A stretch of DNA of 44,431 bases, from assembly GCA_022730285.1 (NCBI GenBank), contig DZCQ01000022.1:1-44431 (forward strand). The letters are read 5' to 3'. The DNA is from Flavobacterium psychrophilum (GTDB lineage Bacteria; Bacteroidota; Bacteroidia; Flavobacteriales; Flavobacteriaceae). This document shows positions 18,017-28,488 of the stretch, one piece after another. The notes beneath the pieces were generated by a model. It ran no database searches. It saw only the letters and a program-made list of their open reading frames with translations, and was not told where the DNA came from. Within the stretch, counting starts at the first letter, position 1. Each line of letters starts with the position of its first letter. A program made the translations under genes and the position numbers.

Positions 18017-19093
18017 TTATCTAAAAATACTTAAATCTACTTTAACCGAAAACACATTTGAATATAATGCAGCACTTTGGTTTCCTAAGTCTGTTAGAGC
18101 ATAATCTACCGAGATGCCTTTGTATTGAAATCCAACGCCTAAATTTGGTTGAAATCCAACTTTATTACCGCCGTCTATTTGCTGTATTTTTTGAAAATTT
18201 CCAAAACCAGCTCTCAAAAAAGCTATGTTTGTATAACCTAATTCAAAGCCCAAAGCCGGATCTATACTAACAAAAGAACTAGAAATAATATCGTTGTTTT
18301 GTTGAAATTGCATATTAAGATTCATCGTTCCTAACAAACTCATATCATTGTGAAATTCATATTTTTTAGCCAATCCCAATTGTGCTTTTGGAAGCGTAAT
18401 TTCACTGCTTTCTGGCAAATCCTGATTTTGCAACGGATTTATTGTTTGTGCATTTTTAATCTTCTGAAATTCCGTTTCGTTAATATTCCAGATATTATAG
18501 GTCGTGGTTACATCTCTTAGTAATAGACCAAATTGCCAATCGTTTTTCTCAAACTGAATTCCTACATCAAAACCAAATCCCCAAGAGCTAGCAAAATCTC
18601 CAATTATACGTCTTATAATTTTTGCATTTACACCATATTGAAATCCTTGCAAAGGTAATTTTCGGGCGTATGAAAAAGTAAACCCATAATCCGCAGTAGA
18701 AAATAAAGTAATCCGATTGTAATCAATGTTTCCATTGGCATCAATTAGTTCGGTAGTGTTTAAAATATCATCTACCCCAAATCGGATAATAGAAATTCCC
18801 CAAGCACTTCTGTCGTCAATTTTTGTGGCAAAAGCACCATAATCGTATTTTGCAATATTCGCAAAATAATTTGCATGCATCAACGATGCTTCTCTGTCTT
18901 CTATTTTTAGCAATCCTGCGGGATTCCAATATCCAGAGTTTACATCGGCAGTTGCAGCAACCATCGCATTTGCCATACCAAAAGCACGAGCATCAACACC
19001 TATATTCATAAATTCATTAGAATATTTACGAATTGTTTGTGCTTGTAGGCAAATGGTGAAGCTAAAAAGAAATAAAAAAAGTTGTTTTTTCAA
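18017..19093 (-). CDS. PorV/PorQ-family outer-membrane protein
   Basis: 358 residues. The signal peptide KKQLFLFLFSFTICLQAQ is followed by the family's typical opening EFMNIGVDARAFGMANAMVA and ATADVNSGYWNPAGLL, then alternating strands of a FadL-like beta-barrel, ending with KVDLSIFR. PorV-type proteins act in the type IX secretion system or as related barrels; this one is probably a paralogue (often labelled PorV2-like) rather than PorV itself, which I cannot decide. The start is a TTG at 19091-19093: no ATG lies before the signal peptide, and the next in-frame ATG is behind its cleavage region. Confidence 0.85.
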   Translation of the reverse strand: MKKQLFLFLFSFTICLQAQTIRKYSNEFMNIGVDARAFGMANAMVAATADVNSGYWNPAGLLKIEDREASLMHANYFANIAKYDYGAFATKIDDRSAWGISIIRFGVDDILNTTELIDANGNIDYNRITLFSTADYGFTFSYARKLPLQGFQYGVNAKIIRRIIGDFASSWGFGFDVGIQFEKNDWQFGLLLRDVTTTYNIWNINETEFQKIKNAQTINPLQNQDLPESSEITLPKAQLGLAKKYEFHNDMSLLGTMNLNMQFQQNNDIISSSFVSIDPALGFELGYTNIAFLRAGFGNFQKIQQIDGGNKVGFQPNLGVGFQYKGISVDYALTDLGNQSAALYSNVFSVKVDLSIFR

Positions 19094-19166
19094 GTAAAAA
19101 AATTTAGTACAAAGATTAAATAAAAATCTGATATATGAAACGCAACTTAGTATTAAATTATTGTAT

Positions 19167-19174
19167 TAACTTTG
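19167..19174 (+). promoter_or_regulatory. Promoter -7 box for pssA
   Basis: TAACTTTG (TAnnTTTG type) lies 22 bp before the ATG at 19197 in the 103-bp gap between the diverging PorV-like gene and pssA. No clear -33 motif. Confidence 0.5.
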
Positions 19175-19196
19175 CTAATTATAAATTTTAAAAATA

Positions 19197-19940
19197 ATGC
19201 AAAGAATAAAACGTCAAATTCCTAATATTTTCACATTACTTAATTTGTTTTCAGGCTGTGTTGCCTTAATTGCAATTTTCAAAAATCAATATGAATATGC
19301 TTTTTATTTTGTAGCATTAGGTATATTTTTTGATTTTTTTGACGGATTTTTTGCCAGATTGCTTCACGTTTCTAGTCCACTAGGTTTGCAATTAGATTCT
19401 CTTGCTGATATGGTAACAAGCGGCGTGGTACCAGGTGCTACCATGTTTTTTTTGTTTCAAAACGTATTATATGACCCAGCACGAATTGTTCCAATGTCTT
19501 TTATCGGTTTTCTAATCACTTTGGGAGCGTGTTATAGACTAGCAAATTTTAATATAGATACTAGGCAAACGGATAGTTTTATTGGATTGCCAACACCAGC
19601 CAATGCCTTGTTTATCATGAGTTTGCCGTTAATAATAAAATATAACGCAGAATCAAATTTACCCGTTATTTTAAGCAATATATGGATTTTAATTACAATA
19701 AGTTTAGCAAGTGCCTTTATCATGAATGCAGAAATCCCACTGTTTTCACTCAAAATTAAAAACTTTTCCTTTCAAAAAAATCTTTTACAACTCTTTTTTA
19801 TAGTGACTTCTATTCTATTAATTATTATTTTTGGATATCTTGGTGTAGCATTGACTATCGTTTTTTATATTCTGTTGTCTGTGTTTTATAATTTTTTTCA
19901 AAAAAAAACAATAAATGGCAATAAAGAGAATTTCTCGTAA
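19197..19940 (+). CDS. pssA: CDP-diacylglycerol--serine O-phosphatidyltransferase
   Basis: 247-residue integral membrane enzyme that makes phosphatidylserine, the precursor of phosphatidylethanolamine. The CDP-alcohol phosphatidyltransferase signature DGx2ARx8Gx3Dx3D is complete: DGFFARLLHVSSPLGLQLD followed by SLAD (about 47-69). Six to seven hydrophobic helices. The N-terminal RQIPNIFTLLNLFSGCVAL is typical of type II PssA. The 3' end overlaps the following lysozyme gene by 26 bp. Confidence 0.94.
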   Translation: MQRIKRQIPNIFTLLNLFSGCVALIAIFKNQYEYAFYFVALGIFFDFFDGFFARLLHVSSPLGLQLDSLADMVTSGVVPGATMFFLFQNVLYDPARIVPMSFIGFLITLGACYRLANFNIDTRQTDSFIGLPTPANALFIMSLPLIIKYNAESNLPVILSNIWILITISLASAFIMNAEIPLFSLKIKNFSFQKNLLQLFFIVTSILLIIIFGYLGVALTIVFYILLSVFYNFFQKKTINGNKENFS

Positions 19941-20718
19941 AAGCAAAAATAATTATTTTGTTTACAAGCTTGTTTTTTTTATCCTTTTGGGACTATTTTT
20001 ATATAGTCAAAAAAACACTTTATCAAGATATTTAGGCTTTATTTCTTCTAAAACCACAAATCTAGAAACACGCAATATTCCATTAGAAAAAATTCTAGAC
20101 ACACATATAGAGAAATCTTTTGGTTTAGACATTTCAGAATATCAGTCCAATATAGATTGGGATAATTTAGAAGAGTTGGACGGTGGTTATCCAATTGAAT
20201 TTGTGTTTATTAGAGCCACTGCTGGAAGCAAAAAGAAAGATAAGAAGTTTAAAAAATATTGGGCAAAAGCAAAAGATAAAAAATTAATATGTGGAGCATA
20301 CCATTATTACAGACCAAACGAAAATTCTGCCCAACAAGCAGAAAATTTCATACAAACAGTGCATTTATCCAAAGGCGATTTTCCTCCAGTTTTAGACATT
20401 GAGCGTTTGCCAAAAGAGCAATCTATTGCCCGACTAAAAATAGGACTTCAGCGTTGGCTTACCATTGTCGAAAAAAAGTATGGAGTTAAACCAATCATTT
20501 ACAGTAACGAAAGCTATTATCTAGATTTTTTGAAAGATGATTTTGCAGAATATCCCTTTTGGATTGCGAACTATACGGCTTTTTACAAAACAATAAATCC
20601 CAATTGGTCAATTTGGCAAATATCCGAAAACGGCGTTGTTCCAGAAATAAATGGGAAAGTAGATGTTAATATCTTTAACGGCACTTCCGAAGATTTAAAG
20701 CAATTGCTAATACAATAA
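19915..20718 (+). CDS. GH25 lysozyme-like muramidase, membrane-anchored
   Basis: 267 residues. An N-terminal basic stretch and one transmembrane helix (about 15-32) place the enzyme in the periplasm. The GH25 domain spans about 68-265: FGLDISEYQSNIDW, FVFIRATAGSKKKD, CGAYHYYRPNENSAQQAENF, the catalytic PPVLDIE, PIIYSNESYY, PFWIANY and WQISENGVVPEINGKVDVN. GH25 enzymes cut the MurNAc-GlcNAc bond of peptidoglycan. The start lies inside pssA (26-bp overlap), so the two genes are cotranscribed. A GC-rich hairpin lies 40 bp after the stop. Confidence 0.9.
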   Translation: MAIKRISRKSKNNYFVYKLVFFILLGLFLYSQKNTLSRYLGFISSKTTNLETRNIPLEKILDTHIEKSFGLDISEYQSNIDWDNLEELDGGYPIEFVFIRATAGSKKKDKKFKKYWAKAKDKKLICGAYHYYRPNENSAQQAENFIQTVHLSKGDFPPVLDIERLPKEQSIARLKIGLQRWLTIVEKKYGVKPIIYSNESYYLDFLKDDFAEYPFWIANYTAFYKTINPNWSIWQISENGVVPEINGKVDVNIFNGTSEDLKQLLIQ

Positions 20719-20758
20719 AAATGACTACATTTCAAACTAATCTGCAAAAGTACTGTTT

Positions 20759-20794
20759 GGGAGTCCTCTCCGTAAACTACGGGTTGGACTTCCC
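20759..20794. repeat. GC-rich two-part hairpin
   Basis: Reading outward from a 3-base loop (AAC, 20775-20777): stem CCGTA/TACGG (20770-20774 with 20778-20782), a 3/3 internal loop, stem AGTCC/GGACT (20762-20766 with 20786-20790), a bulged T at 20791, and GGG/CCC (20759-20761 with 20792-20794). Thirteen base pairs in all, much richer in G+C than its surroundings. No T-run follows on either side, so it is not a standard terminator. Nature unknown. Confidence 0.7.
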
Positions 20795-21036
20795 AGAAAA
20801 TCAATCAATATATTAAGAGCCAAGAGTATCATTAGGTTAATTCGTTTTACTTACAACCTGTTCTGTTATGAACAAGTTGTGTGATTAAATTTGTTAGCAA
20901 TTAAATAGCTGATAGACAGATAATATTCAAAAAAAATGGATTTTTAGATACAAGTTATTCAAAAAAAATATCTATTTGTATAGATTTCAGTAAATAATCA
21001 AACGGCGTCTTTGATTTTCTTTAAATAAGAAAAATC

Positions 21037-21053
21037 AAATTTTAGAACCCACC
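21037..21053 (+). repeat. Short dispersed repeat, copy A
   Basis: AAATTTTAGAACCCACC. It agrees at 15 of 17 positions with 23234-23250 and resembles the reverse complement of 23077-23096. It lies 38 bp before the zinc-ribbon ORF. It could be the end of a decayed mobile element or a shared regulatory motif. Confidence 0.5.
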
Positions 21054-21090
21054 ATTAGAGTTTGTAGTTTTTAGAGATTATCTTAAAAAA

Positions 21091-21270
21091 ATGTTAAAAA
21101 ATATTCAAACCAATATTCCCACTTCAAAAGATGTCGTTTATAGTTATGAATGTTCTAATTGTGGTGCTCCTTATGACGATTCCACACATGATACTTGCAA
21201 TTATTGCGAAACAGTTGTTGTTGACGAATCTAAAAACTGGATATTAAGTAAATTTGAAATCAATTTATAA
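21091..21270 (+). CDS. Small zinc-ribbon protein (59 residues)
   Basis: ATG 21091 to TAA 21268-21270. The protein has two CxxC knuckles, C21-x2-C24 in YECSNCGAPY and C36-x2-C39 in TCNYCE, eleven residues apart: a compact zinc ribbon. The N-terminus (MLKNIQTNIPTSKD) is short and polar, and the C-terminus (SKNWILSKFEINL) may form one helix. I know no named family for it. It may be an intact microprotein, or the surviving end of a larger protein, since the frame stays open upstream to about 21046. It lies in a region with other gene fragments. Binding of zinc is inferred from the cysteine pattern. Confidence 0.55.
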   Translation: MLKNIQTNIPTSKDVVYSYECSNCGAPYDDSTHDTCNYCETVVVDESKNWILSKFEINL

Positions 21271-21593
21271 ATTCCATTCCTTTTTAAAAAATAAAATTTC
21301 AAATTTGACCAAAAAGCACCAAAAATAGGGTTTTTATTTAAATATTTGTGAGCAAATTACAAAGAATTTGGAATTTTCAACAGCAATTTTCATTTTTTAA
21401 TATTCATGAAAATTTTGATGTGTTTTACACTCCATTTTTAAATACCGATTTAGGAAAAATACACCAAAGTTTTCCAGTTCCTGTGTAAATCCTTTTGTGT
21501 GACACATAAAAAAGAATTTGATAAAATAAACACTGAAATCGAATTATTGAAAATTGAAATCGAGAATATGAAAGTTAGTAAATAGAATTCCCC
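21271..21593. other. Debris region before the serine dehydratase gene
   Basis: 323 bp without an intact gene. It contains the fragment described at 21348-21488 and, in another frame at 21490-21585, about 31 codons of a charged sequence (EFDKINTEIELLKIEIENMK) that would form a coiled coil and stops 8 bp before the dehydratase stop on the other strand. Both look like leftovers of other genes. Confidence 0.5.
21348..21488 (+). pseudogene. Possible transposase N-terminal fragment
   Basis: A GTG-started frame of 46 codons. The stretch VFYTPFLNTDLGKIHQSFPV resembles the N-terminal region of DDE transposases, in which an LG-x-[IL]-[YH] element is followed by IP(F/W). The next residues would be lost by a stop (TAA at 21486). 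No inverted repeats or remaining transposase domain are visible next to it. The attribution rests on pattern memory alone. Confidence 0.3.
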
Positions 21594-23021
21594 CTAACAA
21601 TCCGCAACATTCACGGCAACTGCCAAGCCACCTTCTGATGTTTCTTTATATTTAGAATTCATGTCTCTAGCCGTTTGCCACATAGTATTGATGACTTTAT
21701 CCAAAGGAACTTTAGCATTTTTCGCATCGGTTTCCATCGCTAATTCGGCTGCATTTATAGCTTTAATCGCACCCATTGTATTTCGTTCAATACACGGAAT
21801 TTGTACCAAACCACCAATAGGATCACAAGTTAAACCTAGGTGATGCTCCATAGCAATTTCGGCTGCCATTTGCACTTGGTCAGGCGTTCCACCCATAACT
21901 TCACATAAAGCTGCTGCAGCCATAGCACTGGAGACACCAATTTCTGCTTGACAACCACCCATTGCTGCCGAAATTGTAGAGCCTTTCTTGAAAATACTTC
22001 CAATTTCTCCAGCAACCATCAAAAATTGCTTGATTTCTTTCTCTCCAGCTTCATGGTTTTCTATGCATAAATAATACATCAAAACAGCAGGAATTACACC
22101 CGCACTTCCGTTTGTTGGAGCTGTTACAACCCTTCCTAACGAGGCATTTACTTCATTAACTGCTAAGGCAAAGCAAGAAACCCACTTCAGTATTTGGCGA
22201 AATTTTACTTCCGTTTTACGAATGCATTGTAACCATTCCTCCGGCGAATTATAATTAGACAAACCTATCAATCCTTGATGCATATCAAAAGATCTTCGAC
22301 GAACATTTAAACCACCAGGTAAAATTCCTTCGCTATGACAACCAATGTACATGCATTCTAACATCGTATCCCAAATATGAAGCAACTTATCATGAATTTC
22401 TTTTTCCGAACGCATCGACTTTTCGTTATCATAAACAATTTCTGATATTTTTCGGTTTTGACTTGTGCAGTATTTTAATAACTCCTCGGCATTTTGAATT
22501 GGATAAGGAAAAGCACCTTTTATTTGCAGTTTCTTTTTGGCATTAACACGTTCCTCTTTGACTACAAATCCGCCTCCTATGGAGTAAAAAGTAGAAGTTA
22601 ATTCGGCATTAGTAACTAGAAAAGCTGTAAACATCATTCCATTTGCATGAAATGGTAAAAAATTCTTATTAAAAACAATATCTTTTTTTATATCAAATGG
22701 AATGAAAAGTTGACTCCCTAAATGGATTTGATTTGTACTTTTGATAGAAAATATAATTTTGTCAATATTATTAACAGGAATATTTTCAGGATCTTGACCG
22801 CTTAAACCTAACATAACTGCCAAGTCTGTTGCATGACCAACGCCTGTTAATGAAAGCGAGCCATATAAGTTAACTTGAATACCGATTACCATTTCTAGCA
22901 TATTTTCTTGTCGTAATTCTGCTAAAAATCGTTCTGCAGCACGCCAAGGTCCAAGTGTGTGTGAACTTGATGGACCAATTCCTATTTTAAGCATATCAAA
23001 AACCGAAATACATTCTTCCAT
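21594..23021 (-). CDS. sdaA: L-serine ammonia-lyase (serine dehydratase), iron-sulfur type
   Basis: 475 residues, single-chain form with beta domain (about 1-160) and alpha domain (about 190-475). [20 protein letters not shown] (13-32) is the conserved N-terminal element; [4Fe-4S] ligand candidates are the cysteines in [25 protein letters not shown], and [18 protein letters not shown]. The enzyme deaminates L-serine to pyruvate and ammonia in the cytoplasm. It stands alone, with its own promoter (23047-23054). Short repeats lie on both sides, downstream at 21037 and upstream at 23077. Confidence 0.96.
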   Translation of the reverse strand: MEECISVFDMLKIGIGPSSSHTLGPWRAAERFLAELRQENMLEMVIGIQVNLYGSLSLTGVGHATDLAVMLGLSGQDPENIPVNNIDKIIFSIKSTNQIHLGSQLFIPFDIKKDIVFNKNFLPFHANGMMFTAFLVTNAELTSTFYSIGGGFVVKEERVNAKKKLQIKGAFPYPIQNAEELLKYCTSQNRKISEIVYDNEKSMRSEKEIHDKLLHIWDTMLECMYIGCHSEGILPGGLNVRRRSFDMHQGLIGLSNYNSPEEWLQCIRKTEVKFRQILKWVSCFALAVNEVNASLGRVVTAPTNGSAGVIPAVLMYYLCIENHEAGEKEIKQFLMVAGEIGSIFKKGSTISAAMGGCQAEIGVSSAMAAAALCEVMGGTPDQVQMAAEIAMEHHLGLTCDPIGGLVQIPCIERNTMGAIKAINAAELAMETDAKNAKVPLDKVINTMWQTARDMNSKYKETSEGGLAVAVNVADC

Positions 23022-23046
23022 AAATAATTTATCTAATTTGGTTAAA

Positions 23047-23054
23047 CAAAGATA
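23047..23054 (-). promoter_or_regulatory. Promoter -7 box for sdaA
   Basis: On the minus strand the sequence reads TATCTTTG (TAnnTTTG type), with 25 bp between it and the sdaA ATG. The -33 element is not clear. Confidence 0.5.
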
Positions 23055-23076
23055 GCTTTTGTTTTTATTAAACTAA

Positions 23077-23251
23077 AGGAGGGTTCTAAAAATTAGTTTT
23101 TTTGTAAATTTATTTTTTTGCTGTTACTCTTTTTGTTTTATTTCGGCATCTTTTCCTCATTTTTTTTGCTTAAATATACTTATATTTGAGCAGAAAAATT
23201 TGCACAAAATAATTCCAAAAATAACTATCAGCTAATTTTTAGAATCCACCT
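23077..23251. mobile_element. Candidate MITE-like element with 20-bp terminal inverted repeats
   Basis: The left end (23077-23096) reads AGGAGGGTTCTAAAAATTAG; the reverse complement of the right end (23232-23251) reads AGGTGGATTCTAAAAATTAG, 18 of 20 identical. The 175-bp segment has no gene and an internal palindrome. I find no convincing target-site duplication, so a mobile origin remains a hypothesis; shared operator sites are the alternative. Confidence 0.35.
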
Positions 23252-23384
23252 AGAAAATACTTCTAGGATAATTCAACTTCTATTAATTGTCAGTACAATG
23301 GCAAATAAATTTTAATCGATTATATAAATATGTGTGTATAAACGACTTTTTTGACTAAAAAATAGTATTTTTACAAAAAAAATC

Positions 23385-23981
23385 ATGAGAAAAGATGTTA
23401 AAATAATTGGATTTTTGGCTCTAGCTATTATCCTTTTTTTTGTTGGAAAATACGTTTATACTGTTAATATTAATCATAATTTTGAAACTATTACGGAAGG
23501 AAAAGTATATAAAAGTGGTGTAATTCCTCCTGATGAAATTGCAGATTATGTAAAAAAGAACAAGATAAAAAGCATTGTTGATTTAAGATATCCTGGCACT
23601 GGTGATACCATAAATAATCCCGAAATCCCTGCAGATTTGCTAGCAGAGCAACGTGCCGTAAAAAAAATAGATGGACTTAGATACTTTAACAACGGTTCTG
23701 ACCAAGTGCCTACCCAAAAAAATTTAGAAGTTTTTTTTAAAATAATGGATGATCCTAGTAATTATCCCGTTTTAATTCATTGTTATCATGGAGTAGGGCG
23801 TGCCGAAATGTATTCTGCGTTATACCGAATAGAATATGAAAATATGGATAAGGATAAAGCAAGAACCAACACCCGTTTTTTAACTAAATTTAGCTCCTTT
23901 GATTTAGGAAAGGAAAAAGGAGATTACTTGCATCATTACATTTCCAGAAAGGATTCTGTAAAATTAAATCTTAAAAAATAA
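23385..23981 (+). CDS. Membrane-anchored tyrosine/dual-specificity phosphatase-like protein
   Basis: 198 residues. Residues 7-25 are a transmembrane helix, so the catalytic domain is probably periplasmic. The PTP P-loop is intact: LIHCYHGVGRAEMYSALYRI (about 131-150), matching HCx5R with the catalytic Cys followed by YHGVG and Arg. NKIKSIVDLRYPG (about 58-70) and the start ITEGKVYKSGVIPPDEI (34-50) agree with the DSP/PTP-SIV family. It could dephosphorylate proteins, phosphoinositol-like lipids or sugars. It is first in a row with the DUF6495-type gene and ligA (gaps of 41 and 12 bp). A weak promoter (TATTTTTA) lies just upstream. Confidence 0.82.
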   Translation: MRKDVKIIGFLALAIILFFVGKYVYTVNINHNFETITEGKVYKSGVIPPDEIADYVKKNKIKSIVDLRYPGTGDTINNPEIPADLLAEQRAVKKIDGLRYFNNGSDQVPTQKNLEVFFKIMDDPSNYPVLIHCYHGVGRAEMYSALYRIEYENMDKDKARTNTRFLTKFSSFDLGKEKGDYLHHYISRKDSVKLNLKK

Positions 23982-24022
23982 TTATTTAGTAGAAAGAAAA
24001 ATAATTGTTTCTAAATTCTATT

Positions 24023-24496
24023 ATGAAATATACACGATTAACGAAAGAACAACTAGAACAACTCCATTTAGAATTTGCACAATTTCTTGCAGTCCAATCC
24101 ATAGACAAAATAGAATGGGATAGATTAAAACAAGAACATCAAGAAATTGCAGAAGAAAAATTAGATGTGTTTTCAGATTTAATTTGGGAAGGTGTGCTAG
24201 ATAAAGCAAAATATTTAGAGCATTTTTCTAAAAATCATATTTTTCTGTTTGAATGTTTGGAAACTCATATTGAGTCTATCGTTCTAAAATCATTAGTGCC
24301 AGATGTAGATTTTTTAAGTAAAAAAGGACTGCAATGGCTTAGCGATAATATGTTTACAGATACTATCGAAATGAAAATTGGCAAAAAAGAATTTTCTGAA
24401 AAGAGAAATAGTTCTATTTTTCAATTAATAGAGCAAGGTTCTTTCTTGAGCGATGGACAACTATACACTCAAATTAACTCCATAGTAAAATCTTAA
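24023..24496 (+). CDS. DUF6495-type protein
   Basis: 157 residues from the ATG at 24023 (MKYTRLTKEQLEQLHLEF); a TTG six codons upstream is less likely. Acidic and mostly helical by composition, with no signal peptide or membrane span. The opening and the block EEKLDVFSDLIWEGVLDKAKY match what I remember of the DUF6495 family, small proteins of Flavobacteriia with unknown role. It lies 12 bp before ligA, an arrangement that suggests cotranscription. Confidence 0.7.
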   Translation: MKYTRLTKEQLEQLHLEFAQFLAVQSIDKIEWDRLKQEHQEIAEEKLDVFSDLIWEGVLDKAKYLEHFSKNHIFLFECLETHIESIVLKSLVPDVDFLSKKGLQWLSDNMFTDTIEMKIGKKEFSEKRNSSIFQLIEQGSFLSDGQLYTQINSIVKS

Positions 24497-26754
<2,258 letters not shown>

Positions 26755-27180
26755 GTGCCTTTTTTCTATATATTAATAACCTATGCAATACAAGATGCCA
26801 AAGCAATTACTCGGTGTATTAATTGTTATATTGCTAGTATTTTAGTAACATTATTTTTATTAAGTGTTAGTTATATTATAGCAAAAGACTTTTATACCTT
26901 ATCTCCTAGCTTATTTATTCCAATTATGATACACGCCTTACTATTTTTAATATATTTATTTATAGTTGTTTATAATTTTTTTGCGAATCAATCAAAGTTA
27001 AATTACTTTTTGGTAGCAACTGCTCTTACACTAATTGGTTCTAATATACTTTATGCAGTTTCATTAGTAATTTATGAAAGTATCTATACAGAAGTTTTAA
27101 CTGTTTTATTAGGGAGTTTATTCTACTATTTTCTTGCTAGATATCTAACGGTTAGAAATAGTTTACATAGTGCAACTTAA
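26755..27180 (+). CDS. Membrane protein, C-terminal part of the same broken gene
   Basis: The longest surviving frame, up to 141 codons if a GTG at 26755 is used; it stays open further upstream, so this start is only nominal. Five hydrophobic segments, including IASILVTLFLLSVSYIIA, FIPIMIHALLFLIYLFIVV, LNYFLVATALTLIGSNILY and LTVLLGSLFYYFLARYL. The last two resemble the end of YhhN-type proteins, but the diagnostic residues are not there, so I leave the family open. A strong terminator follows 10 bp after the stop. It could still be expressed as a shortened protein. Confidence 0.5.
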   Translation: MPFFYILITYAIQDAKAITRCINCYIASILVTLFLLSVSYIIAKDFYTLSPSLFIPIMIHALLFLIYLFIVVYNFFANQSKLNYFLVATALTLIGSNILYAVSLVIYESIYTEVLTVLLGSLFYYFLARYLTVRNSLHSAT

Positions 27181-27190
27181 ATATTTTTAC

Positions 27191-27233
27191 AAAAAAAAAG
27201 CTCTTTGGAAAATCTTTCCAAAGAGCTTTTTTT
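27191..27233. terminator. Bidirectional rho-independent terminator
   Basis: Perfect 12-bp stem GCTCTTTGGAAA (27200-27211) with TTTCCAAAGAGC (27215-27226), loop ATC, preceded by nine A and followed by seven T. It ends the ligA operon (+) and the acyl-CoA dehydrogenase gene (-), whose stop is at 27250. Confidence 0.95.
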
Positions 27234-27249
27234 AAGGTATTTAACTAAA

Positions 27250-28392
27250 TTAACTATTTTGAAGAGTTCTGGAAATTACAATTCGTTGTATTTCTGATGT
27301 TCCTTCATATATTTGCGTTATTTTAGCATCACGCATCATTCTTTCTACGTGATATTCACTAACATATCCATTACCACCATGTATTTGCACTGCTTCAATA
27401 GTTGTATTCATTGCTGTTTCTGAGGCAAAAAGTTTAGCCATTGCACCAGATTGTGAAATATCTTGCCCTGCATCTTTTTCAGTAGCAGCTTTATAGCAAA
27501 GCATTCTTGCAGCAGTAATTTGTGTTGCCATATCGGCTAATTTAAAAGCAATTACTTGATGTTGCATAATTGGTTTTTTAAATGCAATACGCTCCTGAGC
27601 ATACTTTAAAGCAAGCTGATAGGCTCCCTCTGCAATACCAAGTGCTTGCGATGCAATCCCGATACGCCCACCATTTAAAACCGCCATGGCAAAGTTAAAT
27701 CCAAAGCCATTTTCTCCAATTCTGTTTTCCTTCGGTACTTTAACATCAGTAAATAGTAACGAATGAGTATCAGAACCTCTAATCCCCATTTTTTTCTCTT
27801 TTGGTCCAACCACAAAACCGTCCAATCCTTTTTCAACAATAAAAGCATTTATCCCTTTATGTCCTTTTTCTATATCGGTTTGTGCAATTACAATATAGGT
27901 AGAAGCAGTGCCTCCATTTGTAATCCAATTTTTTGTGCCATTAAGCAAGTAATAATCACCCATGTCTATAGCAGTTGTTTTTTGTGAAGTTGCATCACTT
28001 CCTGCTTCTGGTTCTGATAAGCAAAAAGCACCTATCACTTCTCCTTTTGCTAGCGGAACTAGGTATTTTTGTTTCTGAAATTCATCAGAATATTTTTCTA
28101 AACCTGCACAAACTAAAGAGTTGTTCACGGACATTATTACTGCTGCCGAAGCATCTACTTTTGCTATTTCTTCCATTGCTAAAACATACGATAGGCTGTC
28201 TAAACCAGAGCCACCATATTTAGGATCCACCATCATACCTAGAAAGCCTAGTTCAGCCATTTTTTTTACCGCTTCGGCAGGGAATTTAGAAAACTCATCT
28301 CTTTCTATAACACCTGGTAGTAATTCTGCAATGGCAAAATCTCTAGCAGCTTGTTGAATCATTAGTTGCTCTTCGGTTAAATTAAAGTTCAT
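27250..28392 (-). CDS. Acyl-CoA dehydrogenase
   Basis: 380 residues, typical length for short-chain-type acyl-CoA dehydrogenases. FAD-binding segments CLSEPEAGSDATS (about 123-135) and NWITNGGTASTYIVIAQ are present. The helical domain contains AQERIAFKKPIMQHQVIAFK, and IHGGNGYVSEYHVERMMRDA precedes the catalytic glutamate in QIYEGTSEIQRIVISR. The enzyme introduces the alpha,beta double bond in beta-oxidation or amino-acid catabolism, passing electrons to ETF. Substrate chain length is not readable. It has a well-formed promoter with both boxes. Confidence 0.95.
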   Translation of the reverse strand: MNFNLTEEQLMIQQAARDFAIAELLPGVIERDEFSKFPAEAVKKMAELGFLGMMVDPKYGGSGLDSLSYVLAMEEIAKVDASAAVIMSVNNSLVCAGLEKYSDEFQKQKYLVPLAKGEVIGAFCLSEPEAGSDATSQKTTAIDMGDYYLLNGTKNWITNGGTASTYIVIAQTDIEKGHKGINAFIVEKGLDGFVVGPKEKKMGIRGSDTHSLLFTDVKVPKENRIGENGFGFNFAMAVLNGGRIGIASQALGIAEGAYQLALKYAQERIAFKKPIMQHQVIAFKLADMATQITAARMLCYKAATEKDAGQDISQSGAMAKLFASETAMNTTIEAVQIHGGNGYVSEYHVERMMRDAKITQIYEGTSEIQRIVISRTLQNS

Positions 28393-28434
28393 ATTGTTAT
28401 TTATATTTTAAATTGTTGTAATTGAAAAATTTAT

Positions 28435-28466
28435 CAAATGTACTAGATTTTTACTTATTTTTCAAA
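28435..28466 (-). promoter_or_regulatory. Promoter of the acyl-CoA dehydrogenase gene
   Basis: On the minus strand TTTG (28466-28463), a 20-bp spacer, and TACATTTG (28442-28435) fit the Bacteroidota -33/-7 pattern closely. The -7 box lies 42 bp before the ATG. This is the best-formed promoter in the window. Confidence 0.7.
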
Positions 28467-28488
28467 TCAATTTCACTAATTTTAGCCC

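Larger units (their letters stand above)
20719..21090. other. Gene-poor stretch after the lysozyme gene
   Basis: No gene that I recognise in 372 bp. An ATG at 20721 opens 31 codons (to 20816) that run through a GC-rich hairpin; I see no reason to call it coding. Stretches such as 20921-20990 are AT-rich with repeated A8 runs. Position 21037-21053 carries one copy of a short repeat that recurs on the other side of the serine dehydratase gene. Confidence 0.6.
23022..23384. other. Divergent intergenic region with promoters and a MITE-like inverted repeat
   Basis: 363 bp between sdaA (-) and the phosphatase gene (+). It holds the sdaA -7 box, an inverted-repeat pair (23077-23096 and 23232-23251) around a 175-bp segment, a near-palindrome inside that segment (23169-23192, arms of 11 bp with one mismatch), a TATATTTG box at 23181-23188, and a 7-bp hairpin at 23249-23267. 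No gene is supported; a 16-codon frame on the minus strand inside it is too short to judge. Confidence 0.55.

Noticed and set aside
20759..20794. Integron attC site
   Set aside because: A GTTGGAC string resembles the attC GTTRRRY core, but the paired RYYYAAC core is missing and no integrase or cassette is seen.
20721..20816. 31-codon ORF behind the lysozyme gene
   Set aside because: It runs through the hairpin, has no recognisable motif, and such lengths occur by chance.
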